Positions 28,039 through 37,680 are shown, counted from the first letter of the stretch. The stretch: 64,000 bases of DNA from Xanthomonas vasicola (GCF_000772705.2 NZ_JSBW02000096.1:146528-210527); one strand, 5' to 3'. Notes: generated from the letters alone by a model not told the origin. Numbers and translations: made by a program.

Positions 28039-30156
28039 TCAGATCCGATCGAGCAAGGTCATCTGCGCCGAATGGGGTGGCTCGCCCGGGGCAGGCGTGC
28101 GCTTGTGGTACACGCCTTCGGCGTCCAGCTCCCAGGCGCTGACGTTGTCGTCCAGATAGTTCTGCAGTACCTCGCGGTAGACGCGCTTGGCCAGGTCCGG
28201 TTCCAGGATCGGGAAACAGGTTTCCACCCGCCGCAGCAGGTTGCGTTCCAGCCAGTCGGCGCTGGCGCAATACAACTCGGCGGCGCCATCGTTGCCGAAC
28301 CAGTACACGCGGCTATGTTCCAGAAATCGCCCCACGATCGAGCGCACGCGGATGTTGTCCGACACGCCCGGCACGCCGGGACGCAGCGTGCAGGCGCCAC
28401 GCACGATCAGATCGATCTGCACCCCAGCCTGCGAGGCGGTATACAGCGCACGCACCACTTGCGGCTCGTTGAGGGCGTTCATCTTGGCGATGATGCGGCC
28501 CGGGCGACCCTTGCGGGCCAGTCGCGTTTCACGATCGATCCGCTTCAGCACGCCGGCATGCAGCGTAAACGGAGACTGCAGCAACTGTTCCAGCTTCATG
28601 CGCGGGGCAAGCCCGGACAACTGCTGAAACAGCATGTGCACGTCGTTGCCGATCTCCACCTCGGCGGTGATCAGGCTGATGTCGGTATACAGGCGCGCGG
28701 TGCCGCTGTGGTAATTGCCGGTGCCCAGGTGCACGTAGCGTTTGAGCTTGCGGCCCTCGCGCCGCACGATCAGCAGCATCTTGGCGTGGGTCTTGAAACC
28801 GACCACGCCATAGACCACCTGCACGCCGGCTTCCTGCAGCTTGTCGGCCAGGCCCAGGTTGGCTTCTTCGTCGAAGCGCGCACGCAACTCCACCACCACG
28901 GTGACGTCCTTGCCGTTGCGCGCGGCCAGAATCAGTGCATCGACAATCAACGAATCCTTGCCGGTGCGGTACAGCGTCTGCTTGATCGCCAGCACGTTCG
29001 GGTCGACCGCAGCTTGACGGATCACGTCCAGCACCGCAGTGAACGCATCGAAGGGGTGGTGCAGCAACACGTCGCCCTTTTTGACGATCTCGAAGATGCC
29101 CTCGCTGTCGCGCAAGGTGCGCGGATTGAACGAGGGGTACTTGAGTTCGGGACGTTGCACCAGGTCATAGACCTGCGTGACGCGGCTCAGGTTGACCGGC
29201 CCGACAATGCGGTACACCGCGTTTTCGTTCAGGCCGAAATTCTGCAGCAAGGTGCGCAGTATCGGCGCCGGGCAATCGTGCGCGATCTCCAGCCGCACCG
29301 CCGGCCGGTAGCCGCGCGTGACCAACTCGTCACGCAAGGCCAGCGCCAGGTTTTCGACTTCTTCCTCGTCCACCACCAACTCGGAATTGCGGGTGACGCG
29401 GAACTGATACGAGCCCATGACTTGCATGCCCGGGAACAGTTCGTCGACGAATTCGGACAACACCGAGGACAAAAACACGAAACTCTGCGCGCCCTCCGGC
29501 GACAGGCTTGCCGGCAGCTGGATGATGCGTGGTAGCGAACGCGGTGCGCGCACGATAGCCAGATGCCCGGCGCGGCCGAACGCGTCCTGGCCTTCCAGCA
29601 CCACCACGATGTTCAAGGTCTTGTTGAGGATCTTCGGGAACGGGTGCGCCGGATCCAGGCCCAACGGCGACAACACCGGCATGATCTCGTTGCGGAAGTA
29701 CGCACGCAGCCAGCGTTTCTGGCGCGAGGTCCAGGCCAAGCGGCTGAGCACGGCAACGCCGGCATCTTCCATCGCCGGGCGTAGCACTTCATTCCATGCG
29801 TGGTATTGCTGCTCGACCAACTTGGCAGCGCGATCGTGCACGGCATTGAGGATGGCGGTCGGGCTCAGACCGTCGGGTGCCGGCGGCAGCCCGAACTCCT
29901 GCGCATGCCGCACGGTGGCTGCGCGGATTTCGAAGAATTCGTCCAGATTGGTGCACGAGATGCACAGGAAGCGCAGCCGCTCCAGCAATGGCACCTGCTC
30001 ATCGAGCGCCTGCGCCAGCACCCGGAAGTTGAAGTCCAGCTGCGAGAGCTCGCGGTTGATGTACAACGCCGGATCACGCAACGGATCGCTGGCGATATCG
30101 TCACCGGGTGTGATGTCGTGCAGTTCTTTGGCGTGGCCCATGGAATCAATCATCAA
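28039..30156 (-). CDS. ppk: polyphosphate kinase 1
   Basis: Reversibly polymerises the ATP gamma-phosphate into polyphosphate; membrane-associated; 705 residues, normal for PPK1. The N-terminal domain starts at LYINRELSQLDFNFRVLAQA; the catalytic core has KTHAKMLLIVRREG and HLGTGNYHSGTARLYTD, and the second histidine region is LEHSRVYWFGNDG. The start could be 30156 or one of the next Met codons. It lies between phoR and ppx on the same strand, 101 bases after phoR. Confidence 0.95.
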   Translation of the reverse strand: MMIDSMGHAKELHDITPGDDIASDPLRDPALYINRELSQLDFNFRVLAQALDEQVPLLERLRFLCISCTNLDEFFEIRAATVRHAQEFGLPPAPDGLSPTAILNAVHDRAAKLVEQQYHAWNEVLRPAMEDAGVAVLSRLAWTSRQKRWLRAYFRNEIMPVLSPLGLDPAHPFPKILNKTLNIVVVLEGQDAFGRAGHLAIVRAPRSLPRIIQLPASLSPEGAQSFVFLSSVLSEFVDELFPGMQVMGSYQFRVTRNSELVVDEEEVENLALALRDELVTRGYRPAVRLEIAHDCPAPILRTLLQNFGLNENAVYRIVGPVNLSRVTQVYDLVQRPELKYPSFNPRTLRDSEGIFEIVKKGDVLLHHPFDAFTAVLDVIRQAAVDPNVLAIKQTLYRTGKDSLIVDALILAARNGKDVTVVVELRARFDEEANLGLADKLQEAGVQVVYGVVGFKTHAKMLLIVRREGRKLKRYVHLGTGNYHSGTARLYTDISLITAEVEIGNDVHMLFQQLSGLAPRMKLEQLLQSPFTLHAGVLKRIDRETRLARKGRPGRIIAKMNALNEPQVVRALYTASQAGVQIDLIVRGACTLRPGVPGVSDNIRVRSIVGRFLEHSRVYWFGNDGAAELYCASADWLERNLLRRVETCFPILEPDLAKRVYREVLQNYLDDNVSAWELDAEGVYHKRTPAPGEPPHSAQMTLLDRI

Positions 30157-30257
30157 GACGGGTTATGTGCGTGGTTACCGCGCAACTGCAGCGCAGGCGA
30201 TGCGGCGCGCGCTGAACGCGACCATCGCGCCGCGTTGTGGCGCGCACTGACTACATA

Positions 30258-31601
30258 TCACGCCGAGCGTGACAGTGGCACCGATGGTTCGCGCTGCACG
30301 ACACGCGCGGCGACGAAATGACACGAAAACTCGCTGCCGCGTCCCACTTCGCTTTCGATGTCCAGACGCGCCTGATGCAGCCCCAGGATGTGCTTGACGA
30401 TCGATAGCCCCAGCCCGGTGCCGCCGCTCTCGCGCGAGCGGCTGCTGGACACGCGATAGAAGCGTTCGGTGATGCGCGGCAGATGCGAGGCGGGAATGCC
30501 GTAGCCGGTGTCACGCACGGCCAGCGCTGCGCCATCGCCTTCGCGCACGAAACGGATCGTCACCGTGCCACCGCCGGGCGTATAGCGCACCGCGTTGGTG
30601 ACCAAGTTGGAAAATGCGCTGTGCAGTTCCTTGTTGGAGCCGAGCAGATCCACGCCGGCCTCGTCGATCACGTCCACGGTGTGGCGGCCCTGGCTGTGCG
30701 CCTCGGCCTCGCGACGCAAGGTCGACAGCATGGGCGCCATCGCCACGTGTTCTTCGCCAAGTTCTTCCTGCGATTCCAGACGCGACAGCGTCAGCAGATC
30801 TTCAACCAACTGCGCCATGCGCTGCGATTGCTTGCGCATCTCCGCCAGCATCGGGCCCGAATCGGGGAAGTCTTCCGGGTCGAGCATGTCCAGATAGCCA
30901 TGCACCACCGTCAGCGGGGTGCGCAGTTCATGCGAGACGTTGGCCACGAAATCGCGACGCACCTGCTCCAGCCGCAGCAGCTTGCTGACATCGCGCGCCA
31001 CCAGCAGCCAGTAGTCGTCGGAATAGGGAATCAGGCGCAGATTCAGGCGCAGATCCGGATCGGCCGGCGAGGCGGCATCCAGCATCGGCTCGGCATTGCG
31101 CCCGGCTGCCAGCCAATGCGCCAGCGGCAACGGCTGCAGCCGCTCCACTATCGACACGCCCATGTCGCCGGGATGGTGCAGGCCGAGCAAACCGCCTGCT
31201 GCCTTGTTGAACCACTGCACGCGCTGGCTGTTGCGATCGACCACCACCACCGCATCCGGCAGCGCCTGCGCGGCGGCGCGGTAGGTGCGCAACATCTCGA
31301 TCAAGCGCCGCTTGCGCCCGCGCATTTCCGCCTGGCTGCGATACAGCAGCCGGTCCAGTTCGTTCCAGGCGCCAATCCCGGCGGCAGGCTCGGCACGTTG
31401 ACGCGCGGTGAGTCGCCGCAGCACCTGGCGCAGCCGCCAGTAATGCCAAGCCAGCACGCCCAGCGCGGTGAGCGTCAGCGCCATCCACACATGCTCGATC
31501 AGCACGCCCACCACGACGGCAGCGCCCAACAGCAGCGCGAGGGTGCCGAGCGTCTTGAGCCAGGCGGAACGGATATGTTGGGGCATGGAAGGCGTTACCA
31601 C
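30258..31601 (-). CDS. phoR: phosphate regulon sensor histidine kinase PhoR
   Basis: Inner-membrane sensor, 447 residues. Two N-terminal helices (TLGTLALLLGAAVVVGVL, VWMALTLTALGVLAWHYW) with almost no periplasmic loop are typical of PhoR, which senses phosphate through the Pst system rather than directly. A PAS domain follows (LPDAVVVVDRNSQRVQWFN), then the phospho-acceptor box FVANVSHELRTPLT and ATP-binding motifs (YTPGGGTVTIRF, GGTGLGLSIVKHIL). It follows phoB at a 57-base distance. Confidence 0.94.
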   Translation of the reverse strand: MVTPSMPQHIRSAWLKTLGTLALLLGAAVVVGVLIEHVWMALTLTALGVLAWHYWRLRQVLRRLTARQRAEPAAGIGAWNELDRLLYRSQAEMRGRKRRLIEMLRTYRAAAQALPDAVVVVDRNSQRVQWFNKAAGGLLGLHHPGDMGVSIVERLQPLPLAHWLAAGRNAEPMLDAASPADPDLRLNLRLIPYSDDYWLLVARDVSKLLRLEQVRRDFVANVSHELRTPLTVVHGYLDMLDPEDFPDSGPMLAEMRKQSQRMAQLVEDLLTLSRLESQEELGEEHVAMAPMLSTLRREAEAHSQGRHTVDVIDEAGVDLLGSNKELHSAFSNLVTNAVRYTPGGGTVTIRFVREGDGAALAVRDTGYGIPASHLPRITERFYRVSSSRSRESGGTGLGLSIVKHILGLHQARLDIESEVGRGSEFSCHFVAARVVQREPSVPLSRSA

Positions 31602-31658
31602 GAAGCATCAGGTAGACGGCGCCCCGGCCAGACTGCGGCCGGGCGGCTTGGCGGCACG

Positions 31659-32348
31659 TCAGGTCGCCGAAGAAAAACGATAGCCCGAGCCACGCACGGT
31701 CTGCACCATGTTTTCCAGGCCGAACGGTTCCAGCGTCTTGCGCAGGCGGCGGATATGTACGTCGATGGTGCGCTCTTCCACATACACGCTGCCGCCCCAG
31801 ACATGGTCCAGCAGCTGGGTGCGCGTATACACGCGCTCCGGATGGGTCATGAAGAAGTGCAGCAGGCGGTATTCGGTCGGGCCGATCGGCACCGGCGCAT
31901 CGCCAGCGAACACGCGGTGCGCGGCGCCATCGATACGCAGGCGTCCCACCGCCACGCTGCCGTCTTCGTCGTCTTCGCGGGTGCGCCGCATCACCGCGCG
32001 GATGCGTGCCAACAGCTCGCGTGCCGAGAACGGCTTGACCACGTAATCGTCGACGCCGGCTTCCAGACCGCCAACACGGTCGTTTTCCTCACCACGCGCG
32101 GTGAGCATGATGATCGGAATCTCGCGGGTCAGCTGCTCCTTGCGCCAGCGCCGCGCCAGGTCCAGCCCGCTGGTGCCCGGCAGCATCCAGTCCAGCAGGA
32201 TCAGATCCGGCACGCGGTCGGCAATGGCGGTCTGCGCCTCGCGGGCATCACCGGCATGGATGGGCTCGAACTCGCCTTTGCGTAGCGCGAACGCCACCAT
32301 GTCGCGGATCGCGGGTTCGTCATCGACGATCAGAATGCGTTTCTGCAC
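31659..32348 (-). CDS. phoB: phosphate regulon response regulator PhoB
   Basis: 229 residues. Receiver domain with phospho-acceptor Asp in LILLDWMLPGTSG and the conserved lysine in VVKPFSARELL; OmpR-type winged helix with recognition segment VYVEERTIDVHIRRLRKTLE. It activates genes with PHO boxes when phosphate is scarce. One such box lies 49 bases upstream of its own start and another in front of plcN. Confidence 0.95.
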   Translation of the reverse strand: MQKRILIVDDEPAIRDMVAFALRKGEFEPIHAGDAREAQTAIADRVPDLILLDWMLPGTSGLDLARRWRKEQLTREIPIIMLTARGEENDRVGGLEAGVDDYVVKPFSARELLARIRAVMRRTREDDEDGSVAVGRLRIDGAAHRVFAGDAPVPIGPTEYRLLHFFMTHPERVYTRTQLLDHVWGGSVYVEERTIDVHIRRLRKTLEPFGLENMVQTVRGSGYRFSSAT

Positions 32349-32396
32349 GCGGGGCTTACCGTCTGGCTTTGGTGATCGCCAGTAGACTACGGTTTT

Positions 32397-32414
32397 GTGA
32401 CTCTAATGTGACAT
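32397..32414 (-). promoter_or_regulatory. PHO box upstream of phoB
   Basis: Read on the minus strand: ATGTCAC-ATTA-GAGTCAC, two 7-base half sites with an A+T-rich 4-base spacer, matching the PHO box layout with one and two substitutions. It ends 49 bases before the phoB start, a usual position for autoregulation. Confidence 0.72.
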
Positions 32415-32532
32415 CGCCGGCATCGCCTGCGCGATGGTGATGGTTAGACGAAGCGGACTCGGCAGTTCCACTGCCGGCAGGCGGCCACCCGACACGCTGC
32501 TGTCGCATACAGCCGGCAACGCCGGTCAGCGA

Positions 32533-34179
32533 TCAGCGTGTGGATAAATCCGGGTCGCGAATGCCTTGGCGCCGCAGCTCCAGCACGGTCGGCGTAATGG
32601 CGGCGATGCGCGCATCCACGCGCGCCCGTGTCACATAGTCGAGATCTTTCTTTTTCAGTGCTTCCAGCTGGATCAAGGCCTGTTCGGCGCGGCCGTTCAA
32701 GAACGCCGCTTCCGCATACGCTTCGCTGGCGAGCAGTTGGTCGCCGGAGAGCTCGCAGGCACGGGCGTAGCTCTGTTGCAGCAACGGGTCGTCGCTGCTC
32801 CGGTGCAACAACGGCTCCAGCACCTGGCGCGCGCGCTGGCCGGACTCCTTGCTGGCCTGCTCGTTGAGCGCGCTGGCATACGTCAGCGCCACCGCGCGGT
32901 TGTTCGGCAATTGCTTGAGCAACGCGTCAAAGCGCGCATTGGCCGCCTCGCGCTGGCCGACGCGCGCCTGCGCCTCGCTCAAACCCAGCGCCAACCACAG
33001 ATTGTCCGGATGCGCCTCAAGCAGGCTGCTCAGCTCGGCCACCGGCTCGCCCGGCCGGCCGCCGCTGTTGCGCAGCTTCGCCAGCGCCAGGCCGTAGCGC
33101 TGCGCATCGCTCAAGCCTTGTTTGGCGCTGCGGCGCAGGGTTTCGTATTCGCGAATGGCTGCATCGGGTGTTGCCGCGCTGAGTACGCGCAGGCGCTCCT
33201 TGGCCCAATCGAAGCCTTGCTGGTCGGCACCACGGCTGAGCGCGTCCACCGGCAGCCGCAGGGCATAGGGAAGCAGTGCGTTGCCATTGCGGCTGAGCGG
33301 TTCCGACAGCGACGGGTCGGACGGGTCCACGCGCTCCTGGCGGCTTCCACCCGGCACCGAAGTGGTCAGCACCACGGTGTTCTTCTTCATCTGCTCGGCG
33401 CGTGCCTTGGCTTCGCTGATGCGGGTGACGGTGACAGGGTGGGTCTGCAGGAAATCCGGCGCGCTGTAACCGCCTTCGTTGGCCCGCATCGCTACCGACA
33501 TGCGCTCGAAGAAGCCGGCCATCGCATCCACGTCGTAACCGCTGCGCGCCAGCGTGCGGATGCCCAGCCGGTCGGCTTCGGATTCGTTGGAGCGGGTGTA
33601 GTCGATCTGCCGCTGCTGCATCAGCCCCATCGCGCTGGTGATGGTGGCCATGGTGGCGTCGCCCTTGGAGTTGCCCCCGGCCTGCTGCGCTGCCACCACC
33701 GCTGCCAGCATACCGAGCAGGATCGGGATCTGGTCGCGCTGCGCACGCTCCACCCCGCGCAGCACATGCTGCTGGGTGACGTGGGCGATTTCGTGCGACA
33801 GCACCGCCGCCACTTCGTCCTCGCGCTCGGCGGTCAGCACCAGCCCCGCATTGACCGCCACATAGCCGCCCAGCGTGGCGAACGCATTGATCTGGCGGTC
33901 GCGCAGCATGAAAAACGTAAACGGCTGCTGCGGCTGGTCGCTGTTGGCGCCTAGCCGGGTGCCCATGGTCTGCAGCCAGTCGGTGATCAGCGGGTCGTCC
34001 AGCACGTAGTCGTAGTTGCGCAACTCGGCCAACATCATTTTGCCGTACTCGGCCTGACGTGCCGGGGTCAGCAGCTCGCCGGCCGACGAACCGATGTCGG
34101 GCAGACGGTTTTCCTGCGCAGATGCCACACCCATGGCAACAGCCAGCGTGAGGGCAGTGGCGAGCGGTAGCAGGCGCAA
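32533..34179 (-). CDS. bepA: M48 metalloprotease, BepA-like (outer-membrane assembly)
   Basis: Periplasmic zinc protease and chaperone for outer-membrane protein assembly, 548 residues. I choose TTG 34179 because GGGAG lies six bases upstream and it opens a clean signal peptide (LRLLPLATALTLAVAMGVASA); the ATG at 34239 would add 20 poor residues. The zinc motif HEIAH (in VLSHEIAHVTQQH) and the distal ligand region SNESEADRLGIRTLA are intact, and the C-terminal half is made of TPR-like helical repeats, as in E. coli BepA/YfgC. Confidence 0.9.
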   Translation of the reverse strand: MRLLPLATALTLAVAMGVASAQENRLPDIGSSAGELLTPARQAEYGKMMLAELRNYDYVLDDPLITDWLQTMGTRLGANSDQPQQPFTFFMLRDRQINAFATLGGYVAVNAGLVLTAEREDEVAAVLSHEIAHVTQQHVLRGVERAQRDQIPILLGMLAAVVAAQQAGGNSKGDATMATITSAMGLMQQRQIDYTRSNESEADRLGIRTLARSGYDVDAMAGFFERMSVAMRANEGGYSAPDFLQTHPVTVTRISEAKARAEQMKKNTVVLTTSVPGGSRQERVDPSDPSLSEPLSRNGNALLPYALRLPVDALSRGADQQGFDWAKERLRVLSAATPDAAIREYETLRRSAKQGLSDAQRYGLALAKLRNSGGRPGEPVAELSSLLEAHPDNLWLALGLSEAQARVGQREAANARFDALLKQLPNNRAVALTYASALNEQASKESGQRARQVLEPLLHRSSDDPLLQQSYARACELSGDQLLASEAYAEAAFLNGRAEQALIQLEALKKKDLDYVTRARVDARIAAITPTVLELRRQGIRDPDLSTR

Positions 34180-34328
34180 GTGGAACTCCCAGGTAGTGCG
34201 CGGAGCATGCGGGCAGCACGGCGCGATGGCGTGAATCATCGGTTAACCCACAGTGTTGCGGTGACGACATGGAAATTCCAGTCGCCCGGTACCATGTGTC
34301 AGACCTCATGCCAACCACGGAGCTTCCC

Positions 34329-34637
34329 GTGAGCCAAGACCATACCGATCAGGACGCGGCCTCCGGCCCGCAGATCACCCTGTATTCCTCCGCCATCTGC
34401 CCGTATTGCGTGGCGGCCAAGAACTTCCTCAAGAGCAAGGGCAAGACCTGGACCGAGGTGCGGATCGACCTGGACCCGGCCGAGCGCGACAAGATGGTTG
34501 CCCTGGCCAAGCGCACCAGCGTGCCGCAGATCTTTGTCGGCGACATCCACGTGGGCGGCTACGACGATATGATGGCCATGCACCGCGCCGGCAAGCTCGA
34601 GCCACTGCTGGCCGGCAGCGCGGGCGGTCAGGCATGA
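34329..34637 (+). CDS. grxC: glutaredoxin 3
   Basis: Small dithiol oxidoreductase, 102 residues, with active site CPYC and the glutathione-binding TSVPQIFVGDIHVGGYDDMM. GTG 34329 is preferred over upstream ATGs because GGAG at 34319-34322 lies six bases before it. Its stop overlaps the start of the next gene (ATGA). Confidence 0.92.
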   Translation: MSQDHTDQDAASGPQITLYSSAICPYCVAAKNFLKSKGKTWTEVRIDLDPAERDKMVALAKRTSVPQIFVGDIHVGGYDDMMAMHRAGKLEPLLAGSAGGQA

Positions 34638-35029
34638 GTGGTTCCGACGACGGCAGCACCGACCGCCTGCGCGAATTCACCGAATTCCGTCAGCGCATGA
34701 ATCAGCGCATCCTGGCCGAGCCGAACCAGGTGGTGCGGCGCTTCTTCGCGCTGGACACCCAGACCTACCAAGCCGGCGCCCTGGACGTGAAGACCAAGGA
34801 GCTGCTCGGCCTGGTCGCCTCGATGGTGCTGCGCTGCGACGACTGCATCAGCTACCACGTGGCCCAGTGCAAGGAAGCCGGCGTGAGCCGCGAAGAGTTT
34901 TTCGAAACCTTCTCGGTCGGTCTGGTGGTGGGCGGCTCCATCGTTATTCCGCATCTGCGCCGCGCGGTGGACTTCCTCGACCAGCTCGAAGGCGGCGCGC
35001 AGGCGCCGGCCCAGCACGCGCACGACTGA
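34634..35029 (+). CDS. carboxymuconolactone decarboxylase-family protein (AhpD-like)
   Basis: 131 residues. The AhpD-type redox motif is present as RCDDCISYHVAQC, with the C-x-x-C and downstream histidine that in AhpD support peroxidase activity. It is translationally coupled to glutaredoxin by an ATGA overlap, which supports a thiol-redox role rather than a muconolactone-pathway role. The substrate is unknown. Confidence 0.88.
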   Translation: MSGSDDGSTDRLREFTEFRQRMNQRILAEPNQVVRRFFALDTQTYQAGALDVKTKELLGLVASMVLRCDDCISYHVAQCKEAGVSREEFFETFSVGLVVGGSIVIPHLRRAVDFLDQLEGGAQAPAQHAHD

Positions 35030-35086
35030 GTGTGTCGCTGAGGTGCGGGAGTGGGGATTTGGGATTCGTAACAGCCGGCAAGACGC

Positions 35087-35119
35087 ACGCGCCGCTCATC
35101 GAGGCGGCGCGTTGCGTTT
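35087..35119 (+). terminator. candidate terminator after grx-ahpD
   Basis: ACGCGCCGC and GCGGCGCGT form a 9-bp stem with an 8-base loop, followed by TGCGTTT. The T-tract is weak. The remaining intergenic sequence to 35400 shows only a degraded GGGATTTGGGATTCG motif at about 35053 and no gene. Confidence 0.5.
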
Positions 35120-35400
35120 GGGCGCCTGCCGTTCTGAGAGCTGTTACCACAACGGAGCGAACAGTCGTCAGGTACGCGCGGATGGCGCAGAAGCGCAGTG
35201 CCCGAGTGGTACATGCCGATTCCTAGCATCGGCCACGCCCGCCTGGTGACTGCGCAGTCGTTTCGGTAGTCACCCTTAGACCAAGGTCGTTTGGGTGCCT
35301 TCACCGGCATCGGGCATAATTGCCGGTGAAACCTCAATTGCGCCGATCTGCCGGGTTCGACGGCTGGCGCTCCCCCCTTCAAGTTCGGAAACCCAACGTT

Positions 35401-36408
35401 ATGACGCAGACAATCACGGTCATCCGCGGCGACGGTATTGGCCCGGAGATCATGGATGCCACGCTGTTCGTGCTCGACGCGCTGCAAGCTGGCCTGACCT
35501 ACGAGTACGCCGACGCCGGCCTGGTCGCGCTGGAAAAGCACGGCGATCTGCTGCCCGAGTCCACCCTGGCCTCGATCACCAAGAACAAAGTGGCGCTGAA
35601 AAGCCCGCTGACTACGCCGGTGGGCGAAGGCTTCAGCTCGATCAACGTCGCCATGCGTCGAAAGTTCGACCTGTACGCCAACGTGCGTCCGGCCAAGTCG
35701 TTCCCGAACACCAAGTCGCGTTTCGCCGATGGCGTGGACCTGATCACGGTCCGCGAGAACACCGAAGGCGCGTACCTGAGCGAAGGCCAGACCGTGTCCG
35801 AGGACGGCGAGACCGCGTTCTCCGGCACCCGGATCACCCGCAAGGGCTCCGAGCGCATCGTGCGCTACGCCTTCGATCTGGCGCGCGCCACCGGCCGTAA
35901 GAAGGTAACTGCGGTGCACAAGGCCAACATCATCAAGTCGACCTCGGGCCTGTTCCTGAAGGTGGCCCGCGATGTAGCCGCGCAGTACCCGGAAATCGAA
36001 TTCCAGGAAATGATCGTCGACAACACCTGCATGCAGTTGGTGATGCGTCCAGAGCAGTTCGACATCATCGTGACCACCAACCTGTTCGGCGACATCATCT
36101 CCGACCTGTGCGCCGGTCTGGTCGGCGGCCTGGGCCTGGCGCCGGGTGCCAACATTGGTCTGGACGCGGCGATCTTCGAAGCCGTGCACGGCTCGGCGCC
36201 GGATATTGCAGGGCAGGGCAAGGCCAACCCGTGCGCGCTGCTGCTGGGCGCCGCGCAGATGCTGGACCACATCGGCCAGCCGCAGAACGCCGAGCGCCTG
36301 CGCGAAGCCATCGTCGCCACGCTGGAGGCCAAGGATTCCTTGACTCCCGACCTGGGCGGCACCGGCAACACCATGGGCTTCGCCAAGGCCATCGCCAGCC
36401 GCCTCTGA
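35401..36408 (+). CDS. icd: NAD-dependent isocitrate dehydrogenase
   Basis: TCA-cycle enzyme making 2-oxoglutarate, 335 residues, of the short IDH/IPMDH type. It starts MTQTITVIRGDGIGPEIMD; the substrate-binding serine region is TTPVGEGFSSINVAMRRKFD, followed by ITVRENTEGAYLSEGQ. The family signature NLFGDIISDLCAGLVGG and GSAPDIAGQGKANP complete it. The short form and the absence of a phosphate-clamp pattern point to NAD rather than NADP use. Isopropylmalate or homoisocitrate dehydrogenase is the main alternative. Confidence 0.9.
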   Translation: MTQTITVIRGDGIGPEIMDATLFVLDALQAGLTYEYADAGLVALEKHGDLLPESTLASITKNKVALKSPLTTPVGEGFSSINVAMRRKFDLYANVRPAKSFPNTKSRFADGVDLITVRENTEGAYLSEGQTVSEDGETAFSGTRITRKGSERIVRYAFDLARATGRKKVTAVHKANIIKSTSGLFLKVARDVAAQYPEIEFQEMIVDNTCMQLVMRPEQFDIIVTTNLFGDIISDLCAGLVGGLGLAPGANIGLDAAIFEAVHGSAPDIAGQGKANPCALLLGAAQMLDHIGQPQNAERLREAIVATLEAKDSLTPDLGGTGNTMGFAKAIASRL

Positions 36409-36427
36409 GCGCACTGGTTGATCGCAC

Positions 36428-36463
36428 AAAAAGATAAGGGCGCCTAGGCGCCCTTATCTTTTT
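36428..36463. terminator. bidirectional intrinsic terminator
   Basis: A near-perfect palindrome, AAAAAGATAAGGGCGCC and GGCGCCCTTATCTTTTT around a 2-base centre, sits between the convergent icd and Bax1-I genes and has a T-tract in both directions. Confidence 0.93.
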
Positions 36464-36540
36464 GCTGGGAATTGTCTGAAGCCACACTTGGTCATCGATC
36501 GTGGGGGACGCTCTTGCGATCCCAATCCCGATTCCCTGCC

Positions 36541-37302
36541 TTAATTGCGCGACTGCAGCTTCGACAGCAGACGCAGGAACTCGATGTACAGCCACACCAG
36601 CGTCACCATCAGGCCGAACGCGCCGTACCACTCCATGTGCTTGGGCGCACCCTGCTCGACGCCGCTCTCGATGAAGTCGAAGTCCAGCACCAGGTTCAAT
36701 GCGGCCACCACCACCACGAACAGGCTGAAACCAATCCCGATCAGGCCCGAGTCGTGGATGAAAGGAATGTGCACGCCGAAGAAGCCCAGCACGATGGTCG
36801 CCAGATACACCAGCGCAATGCCGCCAGTGGCCGCGACCACACCCAGCTTGAAGTTTTCGGTAGCCTTGATCATGCCGCTGCGATACGCAAACAGCAGCGC
36901 GAACATTGTGCCGAAGGTCAGCAGCACCGCCTGAAACACGATGCCGTTGAAACGCGCTTCGTACACCGCCGAGATCGAGCCGAGGAAGAAGCCTTCGATC
37001 AGTGCGTAAAGCGGCGCCGTGATCGGTGCCCAGGTCGGCTTGAAGCTGGTGGCCAGTGCAAACACCAGGCCGCCGATCGCGCCGGCGATCATGTAGATGC
37101 GCGCGGCAGGCAAAGGCATGCCGTCGGCACCGATCGATTGCGACCAAGCGAAGACCGCGGTGATCACCGCCATCAGCAACAGCGCGCCGGTTTTGTTGAC
37201 CGTGCCGTTGAGGGTCATCGTCTGACCGTCGCGGGTGACCACCGAGCCGGAGCCCGAGTCAAGGAATGTTGATTCCCGAAGGGCAGGGTTACCGCTACGC
37301 AT
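36541..37302 (-). CDS. Bax inhibitor-1/YccA family membrane protein
   Basis: Integral membrane protein of 253 residues with seven hydrophobic helices, the first being TGALLLMAVITAVFAWSQSI and the last GAFGLMVTLVWLYIEFLRLL. The N-terminal 40 residues are polar. The acidic pair near the C-terminus (LVLDFDFIESGVEQGAP) is characteristic of this Bax1-I subgroup. In other bacteria relatives modulate calcium leak or FtsH activity; no specific role can be claimed here. Confidence 0.9.
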   Translation of the reverse strand: MRSGNPALRESTFLDSGSGSVVTRDGQTMTLNGTVNKTGALLLMAVITAVFAWSQSIGADGMPLPAARIYMIAGAIGGLVFALATSFKPTWAPITAPLYALIEGFFLGSISAVYEARFNGIVFQAVLLTFGTMFALLFAYRSGMIKATENFKLGVVAATGGIALVYLATIVLGFFGVHIPFIHDSGLIGIGFSLFVVVVAALNLVLDFDFIESGVEQGAPKHMEWYGAFGLMVTLVWLYIEFLRLLSKLQSRN

Positions 37303-37452
37303 GCGTATTCTCCATGAGAGGTGTGCTCACTCTACTGGCGAGCCTTGTCGCGAGGATAGCTGATCGTTCAATTTACACAGGGTGATTGACAGCGAGGCCA
37401 ATCGTTCCCAAAATAGCCGACCTTTCGAGCCTTCGGGATTGAAAGGTCCCGC

Positions 37453-37529
37453 CGGGGTATAGCGCAGTCTGGTAGCGCGCCTGCTTTGGGAGCAGGATGT
37501 CGGGGGTTCGAATCCCTCTACCCCGACCA
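37453..37529 (+). tRNA. tRNA-Pro (TGG)
   Basis: 77-base cloverleaf with encoded CCA. Acceptor arms CGGGGTA and TACCCCG pair; the anticodon loop TTTGGGA gives TGG; the T-loop is GGTTCGAATCC. First of four tightly spaced tRNA genes. Confidence 0.97.
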
Positions 37530-37571
37530 TTCCGAGCTCCTGACGGCGTGGGAATGCGAAGTTCGGTCCGG

Positions 37572-37648
37572 GCGCCCGTAGCTCAACCGGATAGAGCACC
37601 GGCCTTCTAAGCCGGCGGTTACAGGTTCGAGTCCTGTCGGGCGCGCCA
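37572..37648 (+). tRNA. tRNA-Arg (TCT)
   Basis: 77 bases with encoded CCA. Acceptor arms GCGCCCG and CGGGCGC pair; anticodon loop CTTCTAA gives TCT; T-loop GGTTCGAGTCC. Confidence 0.97.
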
Positions 37649-37680
37649 TCGGCGGTACGGTAGGAAGTAAGTTTTCAGTG

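Noticed and set aside
34852..36429. 525-residue frame opposite icd
   Set aside because: Antisense shadow across two known genes and an intergenic gap.
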